Made by a program: the position numbers and the translations under genes. Below the pieces are notes generated by a model. That model made no database searches. It was given only the letters and a program-made list of their open reading frames with translations, and had not been told where the DNA came from. From Fonsecaea monophora (Eukaryota; Ascomycota; Eurotiomycetes; Chaetothyriales; Herpotrichiellaceae), in the NCBI RefSeq assembly GCF_001642475.1, contig NW_019173975.1, forward strand, positions 202,014 through 266,013: a stretch of 64,000 nt of DNA, written 5' to 3'. Each line of letters opens with the position of its first letter. The first letter of the stretch is position 1. Below are positions 43,345 to 55,070 of the stretch, piece by piece.

Positions 43345-44866
43345 CTATGCAGCTGCCCTTCCCTTATCCTTGTGTATGTGCTTGTCAGCATCCATATCGA
43401 CCAGGAATCTTTCCCACGTCGAGATGACATTTTGGTAAAATTCCATATGCTGCATTGCCAAAGCCCCTAGGCTGTCCCTGAACTCGACTCCCTTGATTCT
43501 TTCGAAATCCGCAACCTCGCGGACTACCTGCTCGTCAAACATCTCGCTTGTAGACTTTGCACTGTCGACCTCTCGGTTGAGCTCGGCGATTTTGAGTTCT
43601 AGTTTGCGAGCGCGTTCGCGGCGGGCCGTCTCATGGTCAACTCCGCGCATGTCCTCGACCTTGTTGCGAATGAACGTGGCAGGGTTCAGGTTGCTGCCAT
43701 GTGAATAAGGATTACTTGACGCCAACATGTCGCGTTCTGAAGTGGATTTCTGAAGGTACTCTGTGAGCCCTTCGAAATCGAGCTGCTTTTGCTCGCGCGT
43801 CTTCAGAAGCGACTTGACAGAGTTGATATAGGCTTCCATATCTCGGAGGCTTCCCAGGTAATTTTGATCTGTGTGGTCCTTCAGCTGTTTCCAACCCCTC
43901 GACGTTTCTTCCACACACCCAGCAAAGGTCTGGAGGGGGGCTTCGATGGCTGGTTCTAGTGGAGTCAATCTGCGCATATTGTTGGCGAGGTCGGCATAAT
44001 CGGCTTCGAGGTCCCCTTCTCTGCGGGCGACGCGGGCGATAATCTTCTCCACATGCGACAAGTCTTCATCGAGTTTGTTGGCACGCTCTGTCACTTCAAT
44101 AAACCGTTTGTCGGGCTTGTGCACTTTGGAGAAGGCGTTTAACATGGTATCTGCGACGTTATCGAAGAACCCTGGCGGAGCCGACGGGTTACTCGCGCTT
44201 CCCTCACCCAGTGTGTTGCTTCGCGATGGTCTCGATCGCATCTGTGCATTCCAGTCCCCCGTTTCCAGGAACAATAGTAATATGGGAGCTCTTCGTAACA
44301 CTGGGTGTAGAGTACACCTTTTGAGGAAGCGATGTAACGACCAAGCCCTCCGCTGGGTGAATTCTGTACTGAACCGGTCTCCTCGAACGTAAGCCAAGTT
44401 ATTCTTCTCCGGTAGGGGCGGGATCGCGCAGGCTTGATAGTCTCTGTGCAACGTCTGTCGGAGGAAGACAAAGTCTGTGAAGCGTCGCCGCACGGAAAAG
44501 TCGCTTTTCTGAAAGGACTTGAAATCTGTCTGCGAATGAAAGTCAGCCTGAAAGTCGTGGCTGGAGAGAGCAAGCGATGAGCCTCACATGAGTGGTAACC
44601 TGATACGAAACATACGCATCTTTTGTCCCATCGTTCTCCTTTAGTGGTGAGTCAACGGTAACTTCTAAAATACCGTCGCGACCTATGCCAGCCAGGTCGA
44701 CGTTGTCCGCATGTTCACCTGCCTGTGGTTCGCTGGATATGCTGTCGCTTCGCGGCGCGCTGACGGATCTATCTGGCAAATTGCCATGAAACGGAGCTGA
44801 AGATTCCCCTTCCGGCGAATCTTCTCGTTGCCATGAGACGCTGTCGAATTCGCCGTGGTCATCCAT
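43345..44866 (-). CDS. SNX4: Sorting nexin 4 (Snx4/Atg24)
   Basis: PX-BAR sorting nexin acting on endosomes in retrieval to the Golgi and in selective autophagy (pexophagy, Cvt pathway). Two exons: 44866-44588 and 44529-43345, intron 58 bases; 487 residues. It starts with MDDHGEFDSVSW, the usual Snx4 N-terminus. The join gives YQVTTH-TDFKSFQKSDFSVRRRF, the beta strands and first basic residues of the PX domain; the phosphoinositide pocket continues with FTDFVFL and IPPLPEKN. The C-terminal ~280 residues form the BAR coiled coil (heptads in VTERANKLDEDLSHVEKII). The last residues are charged, then AAA. Tandem with the CorA-like gene and PEX5 on the same strand; pexophagy and PEX5 being near each other is probably chance. 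Confidence 0.92.
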
Positions 44867-45319
44867 GTTGAGCTCAGTCCAGTTCCCCGCAGCAGCGCAG
44901 GCACCTTGGTTTCCGTCAACGGAGCTCAGTAAGTGATCTGAAAGACAGTTTGAATCTAGTGTTGGACAAGTAATCCGACCGGACTTCGACAAAGGTGGGC
45001 TCTTCTCTGGAAGACAGTATAGTCAGTAGTTCATGCAGTGGTTTGTCGCTGTTTGTTTCCAAGGGCTGTTGCTCGACTATTGGTGGATGAAGCACAGGCG
45101 GGCGGCGAGGCGAAGCGAACTGACGCCAGTCCGCGTAACCTTCCCTCCTTGTCCACCTCTTCACTAATCTCCTTGATGCGATGATCCCAAAGCTTTCGAC
45201 CTGGGACAGAAGGGACCCAGACAGAACTATACCGCACCACTACTTGCATGCAGGAGAGCCTTTCATGATGCACCAACTTCACTAAACAGCAATACACCAG
45301 CTCTTGGACCTCCCCCTAT
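44867..45319. other. Intergenic region, SNX4 5' / CorA-like 3'
   Basis: About 450 bases. Minus-strand frames here (44916-45164, 45031-45297) start with GTG in the open-frame sense and overlap each other; no gene supported. Confidence 0.5.
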
Positions 45320-46857
45320 CTATGCTCTTGCACGGTATCCAAGAGACTTCACCTCCACTCCTATGCGTCTATTGGCACCTGTGTTGTCATTCAGACTATA
45401 TCCCGTCTCCCTTTTCCATACTTGATCTGCTCTTCTGTACCAGAAATACCATCCTGCCATGACAAACAGCGTCAACGGAACGGTGATGCACCAGTATATA
45501 TAGAACCTGCCTGACAGCCTCGGTGAACTGCCACCACCAGCTCCGTCTGAGGGTAGCCAATCGAACATACTCATACTGAATAGCGATGCGACGTACGTCC
45601 CCGGCAGGAAGAGGGCTGCGATGAAGGTGAAGGTTGTCATGGCGATGCTGTCCTGTTTGGTCGACGTGGCGATGCGAGTGTTCATCTGCACGTCGCGGAG
45701 GGAGATCTCGTTCTGCTCCTGTGCCATCCGGCTGTAGTTGAGGGCGATAGCATTTTCCCTCTGACTGGCCGCAGAGTACAAGACGCTAAGTTGTGCCTCG
45801 ACTCTCTCTTTGGTCGTGTCGAGAGTGCCAACTATCCATTTCATCCTGGTAGTCTCGTGCTCAATCCCCTGCCGCATTTCGAGGAACCCTCCGGGATATT
45901 TGTTGATGAATTCGGCACAATCCACCGCCAGCCTGTGAAGAAATTCAAGGCACTCGTGAGTCCAGAGACAAGTCCGATTCAAGTAGTAGAGTTCGGTGGC
46001 CGTCGAATGCAACCCAATCGTCATTTTTTTGATGTCGAGATCGTTTGGCCAGTTCTCGAGCGACCGCATCTTCGTCACACGCTGGGCACGGGTCACCCCT
46101 ATCTCGTCCTCCAGCTCATCCAACTGAGCGACCTGCCTCCTCAAGAAGAACGCGACACGTTCGATGTAGATTTTCAGTAGCATAGCGGGAAGAAGCAGAG
46201 GATCTGACTTGAGATGAAGACACGGCTGAACCAAGTCCAGTAAAGCCGGCATGAGCGGTTCAGCGTTGATGATTTCCGCTGCTTCGACGACTCCCTCCCC
46301 ACACAGGAAGCCATAAGTCCATCCCGTGTCACAACAGTGGCAAAGCGACAGCACGCAATCCGCGACTCCAAGTTTTCGGCGTCTCTGGATGAGAATCTTG
46401 AGGTGCTTGACCTCGCCCGTCGCCACGTCGCACTCGGTGAAGCGAGAATGCACACCGGCCAGGTCGAAAAATGCCTGGACTGTGGCACCGGAAAGGGAGA
46501 AAGCCTCTTCGAGGAGGGTAAACGAGTCTCTGCTCATGTGAAGCTCTTGAAACTGTGATGATTCTTCTCGCCGTGTTGATCTATCGCACAAAAGGAGCCG
46601 GAAGCCGCCTAGTTTCGGCTGTGGTGAGGTGGACTTCCGGGCATAAGACTTGGCCATGTCAGGTCAAATAGATTGTCTGTACCGGCGTATGGACTCACAT
46701 TTCTTAGGACCCAATCATGGACATCTGCGTCTACAAGGGGTCCGTGTCGAAGTCGCGCTGGGTCTTCATCACTTGTCTCGATAAAGTAGAGACCGCCATG
46801 ATGCTCAGGTTTCCACTTGATATGGGCAAGGAGCGACTGGCGCTGTGCTGCAAACAT
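45320..46857 (-). CDS. CorA-like (Mg2+ transporter superfamily) membrane protein
   Basis: Likely two exons, 46857-46699 and 46648-45320, with a 50-base intron; 495 residues. The acceptor is a weak AAG but is the only one that keeps frame. The N-terminal ~350 residues are soluble and helical. Near the C-terminus lies MTTFTFIAALFLPGTYVASL, the first helix of fungal CorA-like proteins, followed by FSMSMFDW, a loop, and a second helix (ITVPLTLFVMAGWYFWYRRAD). The GMN motif of true CorA channels is absent; YVASLFSM is the version common in the large, poorly understood fungal CorA-like group. Ion transport is therefore uncertain. The start used is MFAAQRQSLL. Confidence 0.8.
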
Positions 46858-47281
46858 AGTCAGTCTATGTGTATGTGGTAACAGCACTTTGAGGAATTAC
46901 CAGCAGGCGTTGTTTAGTTGAGGATGTTGGAAGGGGTCGTCTGTTGCCTGCAGAGTGCTGAATTCAGCCTAGTACTTTAGTACTTTGTCTCACCTCGCGA
47001 ACAAAGCACGAGGCTGAGTGTTGTATGTCGGTGTCGACTTAGGCTGGACACCTCTCCAAGCGGGTACTAGGAAAGCTTCACAAAATCAGTTAAGCAGGTG
47101 CCTGTAGATTGATCTTGTTGAAGCGACATATGCGATGCGACGGGTATACAAACTCAATCAGGAACTGCGTCATCTTGGTCAAGGCTGTCCAGTACCAGCA
47201 GATACATCGGAAGAAGAAACAAGCCTCTGAAAGATTCATGGCTTCATTCTCTAGTAGCTCTTTTTCTTTTCTTTCACAGAC
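46858..47281. other. Intergenic region, CorA-like 5' / PEX5 3'
   Basis: About 420 bases; no gene seen. The phrase tagtactttagtactttg at 46970-46988 is a small direct repeat. Confidence 0.5.
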
Positions 47282-49262
47282 TCAGAAGTCAAACTCGCCT
47301 CTGAATTGGTCCAAATTCATGCCAACGCCAACCCTCTCGGTCAAATCCCGTCTTCCCATGCCCGTAAATGCTCTTCGCAGAGTGTCGTAGAGATTTGTGC
47401 TCTCGTTTTGATGTATCATTCTCTCCAACTCGGCATCCGAAATGCCGCCACTGCCATCTCCAACTATTTCCCGGGCTTTGTCTAGACCCTGCTCACTCAC
47501 AGCTCGGTGCAGATTCAAAGCCCCCAACAAATGTCCAGCTGCTTCAGGGTAACAACCAATGTTAATGCATGAAACACCCAGATTATATCGTGCGCGAACA
47601 AAGTTGGGGTTGACCTCCAACGCTTTGCAGTATGCAGTGATGGCATCTTCAGATCGACCGGAATTGGCCAACGTCGCGCCCAGCCGATTCCACAGGAGAT
47701 GCACTTCGCGTTCCCGGTTGACCATTCCGCTCTCTGTGGACGCAAGAGCGGCCTTGAAGCAGTCCACAGCCTTTTCGAAATCCTCGTTGCCGTAAAAAAG
47801 AACGCCGAGTCCAACCTGCACGTCCGGATCCATATGTTCTCCAGAAGGTGAGAGTTGGGCAGCCTTGATGAAAAGATCTACCACTCTTTCGTGTAAGATC
47901 GCTCTATCGGTGAAGCCGTGTTCGGTAGGAGTCGATAAATTCTCAGGAGGGTGGATCTGAGGATATTTGACACTTAGCCAGCGCTCCAGTGTTCGGTAGG
48001 CTGTGCTGTCATATCCTTCGTTAGTATAGGAAACAGCCAGGGCCATCAAGGCGTCAAGGTTGTTAGGGTCAAGCTCGAGTGCCTTTTCCAGAGCACGAAT
48101 CGCTGGCGACTCCTTCTCGTTTTGGGCCTGAGCAGCGCCAAGTAGAACCCATGCTTCCACGTGGTTGGGATCCTGTTGCACGGCAGCCTCAAAGGCCAGT
48201 GCAGCAAGAGATAGATTGCCATGTGACTCTAGGATCTCTTTTCCTTGTTCGAACGCTGACCTTGAGTTGGTGCTGTTTTCCAGGTAGGGATTCTGTGATT
48301 CGAACATATAATCTCCGAGCATCGGCTCTCGTTCGAAAGGATGATGTGTGTTGAGTCCCATAGTGGAATCGAAGTTTTCCCAGGCAGCCAAATCTTCTGC
48401 AGTAAATGGCTCTTCTTTGTAAGCTTCCTCGGCCATTTCTCTGGATGTATATTCAGCTTGGATTCCATGCCATACTCTCTCAAAATCTTCAAATCCGTCC
48501 ACGGGAGATGTTACTGACCTGTCCATTTCCTCGAGTTCTCTGTGTATTGCTTCGTTGGCCTGTTCTGAGATATTGTCGTGCTGCGACTCGAGTTCTTTGA
48601 ACTGAGCTTCCCAGTTGGCATCATCAAGCTCCACCATGCGCCCCTTTCCCTTGTCGGTAGTTTGCTCGGGTTGTTGTTGCATATGTAGTGATCCAAAATT
48701 CATGCCGAGATTCATGCCACCCATATATCCCATACCCATCGGGCTCTGATAGCTGCTCATCATGGATGGGGACTGCATGATGGGGCTTGCTGTTCGTTGC
48801 GCCTGGGCTTGTTGGAAGCGAGCAAATTCCTGTGGCGAAAACCTTGGTTGACTCTGACCATTGAGCCTGGGATTCACAAAAGCTGCCTCCATTCTTGCTT
48901 GTTCGCCCGGGTCAAACTCTGCGGCCCAGCCGGGGGAAGGTGATCGCCTCGTTATCCCTTGAAGGTTGGGGAGGTCGTGTCGTAGTTGCTCCATTGCGAA
49001 GGGTTGGGGCATTCCCGATTGTTGCATGAAGTCGTTCATCATCTAGCCCGCAGTTAGCAGTGTCCTTTCCTGCATTGTATGAGATCAATACCTGATCAGA
49101 GCCATTGGGCGTCATGCGTGACCGCATGCTCTCCTCGAGGCCAGGCTGCGCCCGACCGACGAGGCGGTCCCGTTGGAGGGTATTGTCGCTCTGAACATGG
49201 TTTTTGAATTGGGTAAGCGGATTGCCCGCAGTTGAACACTCGGCGCCCCCAAGAAAAGACAT
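47282..49262 (-). CDS. PEX5: Peroxisomal targeting signal 1 receptor PEX5
   Basis: Cycling receptor that binds the C-terminal SKL signal of peroxisomal matrix proteins and docks at Pex13/Pex14. Two exons, 49262-49092 and 49042-47282, with a 49-base intron; 643 residues. N-terminus MSFLGGAECS carries the conserved Cys (residue 9) that is monoubiquitinated for recycling. WxxxF/Y-type Pex14/Pex13 motifs: WAAEF (96), WEAQF (201), and weaker WHGIQAEY (248). Seven TPR-like repeats fill the C-terminal half (from about 330), with hallmark positions such as EAWVLLGAAQAQNEKESPAI and LDALMALAVSYTNEG, and FVRARYNLGVSCINIG at the cargo-binding end. Joined on the same strand as SNX4. All expected features are present. 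Confidence 0.95.
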
Positions 49263-50560
49263 TGTCGTTGATTAGAGGTGAGTTGAAGAGGTTAAGAGAG
49301 GGAGAAATCGATGGAGCGTGTTGATTTCTTGGGGCAGGTCAAGTCACGTTTTTGTAAGTACGGCAGTGATGGCGATGGAACTGGTTTAATAATATTATAC
49401 CGAGTACTCGTACATAGTTTGGCGGAGGCCCTGGTCCGGGTCTGCTGCGGGCGCAGGGGCGGCAACCGAGGCACTGGCAAGTCTTCCAGGTATCCAAGTC
49501 TAGAAGGATGAAGAACCGCAGCGGAAAAAGTGTTTCTCCGAGACAGAAAAAGGCTGAGACGCCACCAGTTTAGCCGATAGCCGGAGGCACGGCGAGGACG
49601 GCAAGAACGACCACAACGATACACGTGCCATGCACCCCACAGCCTATACTCGGTGTACCTGCCTCTCTACGCTCTGTCCCTTTATCCCACTTCCCCATTC
49701 AGGTTTGTCGAGATATTGTCGGCTACAGTGGCCGTCTCACGTTAGAAAATGTCAGAAACCTCTCCGTTGTCGAGTATTGCTCCTTGAGTCTCGCCTCTCT
49801 CCCCTAAAACCGCAATTAATCGGCGGGGTTGACTAATGAGCAAGGCCTAAGCAAGGTGACTTCACCATACATCAACCACACACAATGTCAACATAATCAA
49901 GCAGTGAAAGGCTATCACTCACCGAGAAGCAAGTATCTGTACAAGCTTTCGGCAAGTCGTGCTGACAAGGGTATCCCTAATACGATGTTCAAGGCCTCAC
50001 TCCTTAGCCTCAGATGCTGGTTCTCAGATTCCTTACGACACATTGCAACATGCCGCCTCCAAATCCTTCGGACTGCTCTTCTGAAGTATCTTCTGGTGCT
50101 ATCTGCTGGCCGCAAGCCGTCTGCGGGCCGCGATGGTGATACCTAAGAAGGCGAGGACCAGTCTCTACACCTGGCAGGATCAACGATTGCAAGCAACACC
50201 CTGCGGTTTATGTAATCCGTCCTCTACCATCCACTCGAGCCACGCATGGCATACGAATACGCGAATACTCTCACTAGTACGAAACGCGCCGAACAGGAAC
50301 TCATGAGATCGTCTTACTTAATTCCCAGTTGCATCCTGCTTCAGGCCGCCAAAGGTTGTGGACCTGTTCGGCCACCCAAAGTGAGGTATCCAAATCACAA
50401 AAACCAGAGGTAAGCTAGAATGGTCATATAAAGGAGTCTCCAACGTTTCGGGTCATCATAAGTCTCTCGTACATTGTTGCTTGTACATGACAACATTACC
50501 TGGATTTCTATTCGTTCCCCTGCCTTGAAGAAAAGGAATTTCTGTCTACCATTCTATACT
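49263..50560. promoter_or_regulatory. Divergent intergenic region, PEX5 / P450
   Basis: About 1.3 kb between genes read outwards. No gene supported; short frames only. Confidence 0.5.
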
Positions 50561-52417
50561 ATGATCGCTTCTGTTGGGTCCCCTATGACGATTCCCCTAC
50601 TTCTGGGGGCAGTCGCCATTGCGTATATCATTCTCAGGTCCATCGTTCAATACTGGAGATTGAGACATATCCCAGGCCCTCTTGCGGCCAAATTCACCAA
50701 CTTATGGTTGTTTAGGAAGACCTGGAATAACGAATACTTTGATTCTATCGCTCTAGCGCTGGATAGGCAGTATGGCTCGGTTGTGAGGTACGGCCCAAAC
50801 AGAGTCTTGTTCAGTGATGCGTCGGCTGTGGGTGTCGTCTTCAGCACTAGGAATGCATTGCCCAAGGTATGTATTATGTTCGGCCGTTCCAAAAGTTCCA
50901 GCGAGGGCTGACTCGCCTCCTCTTCATAGGCAGAATCGTACGAGATAGCCTTACAAGCAGTTAATGGGAAGCTGATAAGCTCCTTTATTACTGAGCGAGA
51001 CGAAGCCCGCGTCTCCACGATCAAGAGGCAGATCATTGGCGCCTTCTCAACCACGGCCATCCTTGACTACGAGTCCCACATCGACAGCAATATCAACAAT
51101 CTGATGTACCGGCTCATCAATGGGGATTCGGAGCTGAACATCGCCAGATTGGTCATCTTCTTCGCTTTTGACACCATCTGTAACATCGCCTTTAGCGACG
51201 ATCAGGGTTTCTTGGAAAAGCAGTCAGACCTTGGAAACACATTGGAAGCTGCCCGTCTGCGCTTCGGACATTGGCACGACTGGCAAGCCCTGCCCAAACT
51301 TGAAAGGCTCATTTACAAGAACCGCCTCGCTACCAGGGGCACGAGCGGGACATCTGTCCTTGCTAAACTTGCAACAGAACGCCTTCAAACTCGGCTTGAA
51401 AAGGGTGGGTTGGGCACCCATTCCGACCTTCTCGACCGGTATCTGCAGGCAAGTGAGCGTGATCCCGCCACATTTGACAGATCAACCATTATTGGCCTCC
51501 TCATCTCGACGATTCATGCGGGTGCCGAAACTACGGCGGCGTCCCTCAACGTCGCCTTATACTACCTTCTCGCCAATCCACGCACCCTGGCCAAGTTGAA
51601 GGCTGAGCTCGAAGATGCAAAGCTCGCCTCTCCGCCTTCATGGCAGTCGGTCTCGAGGCTCCGCTATCTGGAAGCCTGTTTTAAGGAAGCCAGCCGCTTA
51701 CAACCGCTTGTGCTTGACCCGATGGAGCGCGAGGTCCCCATTGACGGCGCTGGCATGCAGATCTCCGGCGTCTACATTCCGCCTGGTACTGTCGTTGCAA
51801 TCAATACGCACGCCTTGAATCGCGACCCGTCCATCTGGGGCGACAGAGTCGACGAGTTCAGACCGGAACGATGGATCGAGGCCGACGAGGGACAACTCTC
51901 TCAAATGGAGCGCGCCAATCTGTACTTCTCCGGAGGGAGGAGGACTTGCGTCGGACAACACATTGCGTGGGTGGAGATGAAGAAATTTCTTCCTGAGCTA
52001 TTGAATCGTTTCGATGTACGTCTTCCTCTCCATCGTGCCCCCTTTCCCCTTCTCCTTCTGAGGGTTTCGTTCGTTTGGTTCTTCTTGCTCTACAAAGCCT
52101 CATTCCGCTCTGCTTATGCTTTTTGGACTTTACTTTGAAACGTCCTGCCCTATACGCTCTCTTCACCAGACTTAACTCATCTACTCACTTCCTCCCTTCC
52201 ACTCACTTACCTGCTTGCTTGCTTGCTTGCCTGCTTGCCTCCATCTCTGTCTGACGACTAACCTCCCGAATGTCTCTTCTTGATCGAGTCTTCAAACTGA
52301 CGCCCCTTCTCTCTCACCATACAGATCGAATTGCTAAACCCCAAGCAAGACCTCGAGACGGTCCGCACCATGAGCATCTTCGTCGACGAGCTCAAAGTCA
52401 AGCTGACCCCGCGATGA
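50561..52417 (+). CDS. Cytochrome P450 monooxygenase
   Basis: Haem-thiolate monooxygenase anchored in the ER by an N-terminal helix (TIPLLLGAVAIAYIIL). Three exons: 50561-50866, 50930-52015, 52325-52417; 494 residues. P450 signatures in order: I-helix AGAETTAASL, K-helix ExxR in KEASR, PERF-type FRPERW, and the haem-binding FSGGRRTCVG with the Cys ligand. It begins with the proline-rich hinge HIPGPL. The last intron is 309 bases, the longest I see here, and the last exon adds only 30 residues (IELLNPKQDL...). The frame also runs on past 52015 for 41 codons, an alternative end without the third exon. Family number and substrate are unknown. No synthase or tailoring genes adjoin it. Confidence 0.9.
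52211..52242. repeat. (CTTG)n simple repeat inside the last P450 intron
   Basis: Copies of ctgc/cttg steps in a row, in a pyrimidine-rich intron. Possibly length-variable. Confidence 0.7.
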
Positions 52418-53371
52418 TTCTATTCTCTGGTCGGGTAACCACACCCGTCAACGGCTCCACCCCCTCCGCACCGCTCGATCACATCATCCTCATCCTCATC
52501 TTCATCCTCATCCAATAATGAGCTAGTGAACTGAAAAAGAATATGAGAAAAAGCTGGGTAGAAGGAAGAAAGAAAGGCCCCGCCTGTCCAAGAGGTAAGA
52601 CTGTTTAATCAGGCATTAATGAATCAAGAATAGTTCGGTCCATGGTCTTGGTATCCTAGATACATTAGCCTCGCGGTGTTTCAGGTCTGAGGTGTTTCGT
52701 CAGGGAATGGAGATTATCTTTCTATATTACAATCGTACACACCGAGTATCATGACTATCTACTCGTGCTGACAGGCGAGAGACGTTCAAGCAATGGTGCT
52801 CCTTTCTGGTCTTCACCAATTTTCACATTCGCCCCCTTTTTTTGCTCGTGGCTGTCCCCCGCTTGTGGCCAAAAATCCTCTTTCAGCCTTTGCCCCTTCA
52901 AACCATCTACCTGCGTATTGATAACTATAAGCATAGCAGGTCATAGTAAAACATGTACACCCAAGCCTCACAACCATATTCCAGCACGCTCGTGTTACAT
53001 TGTTACAAATATAGGTTTGAAGAGAGAAGCCGCACTCTTGAACCTGCCGCACTGCCCGAGCCTGGCAATCATTCCCCATTGTACGTTCCATGCGTTTGGT
53101 GGACCTTCAGTGCATGTATGCTCCCGTGATCCTTTTCTGAATTCACGGTGAAGAGAGCGCCGAAGGGAGAGTCGGTGGTCACAGTTCCACCCGGAAGAAA
53201 CAGGTCCCTTGAATCTCGGGTCGGCTTCACTCAAATTTGGAACTTTAGGAGCGTGGGGCAAGCGACTGGAAGTGGTTGTCTTTGCCCGAAACAAGGTGAT
53301 GCACTGCGGCAAGGACAGGACGGGGGCTGACTCAGACAACAAAGCGACGAGGGCTTCCTGTTCGAGGCAGT
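52418..53371. other. Convergent intergenic region, P450 / RRM protein
   Basis: About 950 bases. A (CATCCT)n-like run at 52480-52516 follows the P450 stop. No gene supported. Confidence 0.5.
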
Positions 53372-54522
53372 TTAGTTATTCTCAGCAGGCGGATCGTTCC
53401 TTGGAGCCCTGTTCGCTGACGAGTATGAGAAATCGACTCTCAATCTCCGGCCGTAGATCTCCTTCTCTTGCAACACCTTCATTGCTTCCATGGCGCTCTT
53501 GACATCAATGAAGTCAGCATGCGCAAATCCTCTCGGTTGTCCGGTGCGTCGATCAATGGCCACCCGGACATCGATGACATTTCTGATACCACGGAACAAA
53601 TTCGTGAGGTCACGATCGGTCATTTCGAAGGACATATTCCCAATGAAGAGAGTTTTCGAAGGAGGGTTGAGCGGCTTGCGCTCGACGTTCTGGTTGTCAA
53701 GTACGCCGCTCGGGCGCGCAGCATACTGGACTGTGATGCGACGACCTTCGAAGAGCGACATGTTGAGACGCTCCATAGCTGCGTCTGCAGCCTCTTGTGT
53801 TGAGAAGTCGACATACCCGAATCTAAAACAGTGTTAGCAAGGCGTCATAGGCCGCAGTTCAGCAGAAACTCACCCTTTGCTCAAGCCACGGCTGTCTCGA
53901 ACAATCTTGCACTTGGTTACAGGTCCGAAACGAGCGAATTCTTTGACGAGGTCGCTTTCAGTAACATCGAAGAACAAGTTGCCAATGTATAGTGTGGGCT
54001 TCCGGTCAAACATGCTAGCATGGCTCAGGGTCGCTGACTGGGAAGGTGTAGATTTTACATCAGCTGCCAACTTTTCGCCCGTCTCAGCAGCAGGCAATGC
54101 CTCCTCTGTTGCTTCGGTTGCATTGGCGGTCTCTGCAACTGCGGGCGCAGAACCGGTCGGTGCAGGACCGGTCTCAGCTGTGAGCTTTTCATTGATCACC
54201 GCAGCCGGAAGGGATTCATCTGTAGCTTCGGTGATATTTGCCGATTCTGCAGCAACGGGAGCAGATTTTGTAGGCTCGACTCCAGTGGTCGGAGGTTTAT
54301 TGTCTTTTTCTTGAGTTGTAGCATATCGCCGTTGCTGAGCATAAGGGGCGGTGGTTCTACCGATCAATCGGGACGGAGTAGTACTGACAGAGGAGTATGT
54401 TCTTGAAGAAGAGATAAGGGAAGGTCTGGAAGTGAGAAAGCGCGATGCACAACGGCGTAGGGAAAACCTGGCTCTTTCATCAGCAGGCCAATTTCACCTT
54501 GAACAATACCATATGCTTACAT
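53372..54522 (-). CDS. Two-RRM RNA-binding protein with mitochondrial-type presequence
   Basis: Three exons: 54522-54521, 54467-53874, 53822-53372; 348 residues. The start codon is split: AT ends exon 1 (donor GTAAGC), G opens exon 2 (acceptor GAGCCAG). The result, MFSLRRCASRFLTSRPSLIS, is Arg/Ser-rich without acids, a clear mitochondrial presequence. After it comes an Ala/Thr/Glu linker with two ~45-residue internal repeats (ITEATDESLPAAVINEKL and ATEATEEALPAAETGEKL). RRM1 begins at PTLYIGNLFFDV and continues through the second splice (LSKGFGYVDF as RNP1). RRM2 has KTLFIGNMSF and RGFAHADF. The N-terminus is fixed by splice logic, not by an unbroken frame. Likely binds mitochondrial RNA (inferred); a nuclear form cannot be excluded. 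Confidence 0.85.
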
Positions 54523-55070
54523 CTCGACACCTGAAGGCTAGTAGGGCAAAATATAAGACGCAGAGACCTAAAATCAGCAATGCGGGAATGGTTGATTCCA
54601 AATGGAGCAGAGACGCAGGTCTTTCTGTAGCATCTGCATCCAAGGTACATATGTAACTGCGACCATTGGCGAGAAAAAGTTGAATCTGGTATAGCGTCTT
54701 GGCAACATCTATGGCTTGTTGCCAACTTGCCCCGTATTGAGCGCCAGCCTTGCAGTTCTCCTTTTTCGTCATCCCATTCCCGTCTCGTTAAGGGGCAAAG
54801 AGAACGCTACCTTCGGTTGATGTCGAGAAGCAAGGCTATGTTCCAGCTGCATATAGCTCCCAATTTATATATAGGAGGAGAAAGTAGTTCTGTAAGTAGG
54901 TCTAGACATGTCAGTAGTTGAAGGTGCCATATCCATTCTAGAGGGCGCTTTGTAACATTTCCCAAGGATCATGACTCCAACCAACTCAGGTGGAAGACAG
55001 CATTGTGTCTTTCTCACGTCCTAGCTTGGTCAAACTAGAAGTACCACCAGCAGAATAACGGACTCGACAC
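54523..55070. other. 5' region of the RRM gene and 3' region of TEL2
   Basis: Contains a 92-codon ATG-started minus-strand frame (54772-54494) whose end overlaps the RRM start exon in another phase; it has one hydrophobic stretch (TIPALLILGLCVLYFALLAF). It is best read as an upstream frame or chance. Confidence 0.45.

Noticed and set aside
43345..49262. SNX4 and PEX5 as a functional peroxisome cluster
   Set aside because: They share a strand, but dynamitin and a CorA-like gene flank or separate them; proximity alone is weak evidence.
50561..52417. P450 as part of a secondary-metabolite cluster
   Set aside because: Neighbours are PEX5, an RRM protein and TEL2; no synthase, transporter or regulator of a cluster is adjacent. 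The cupin and MFS genes are 13 kb or more away.
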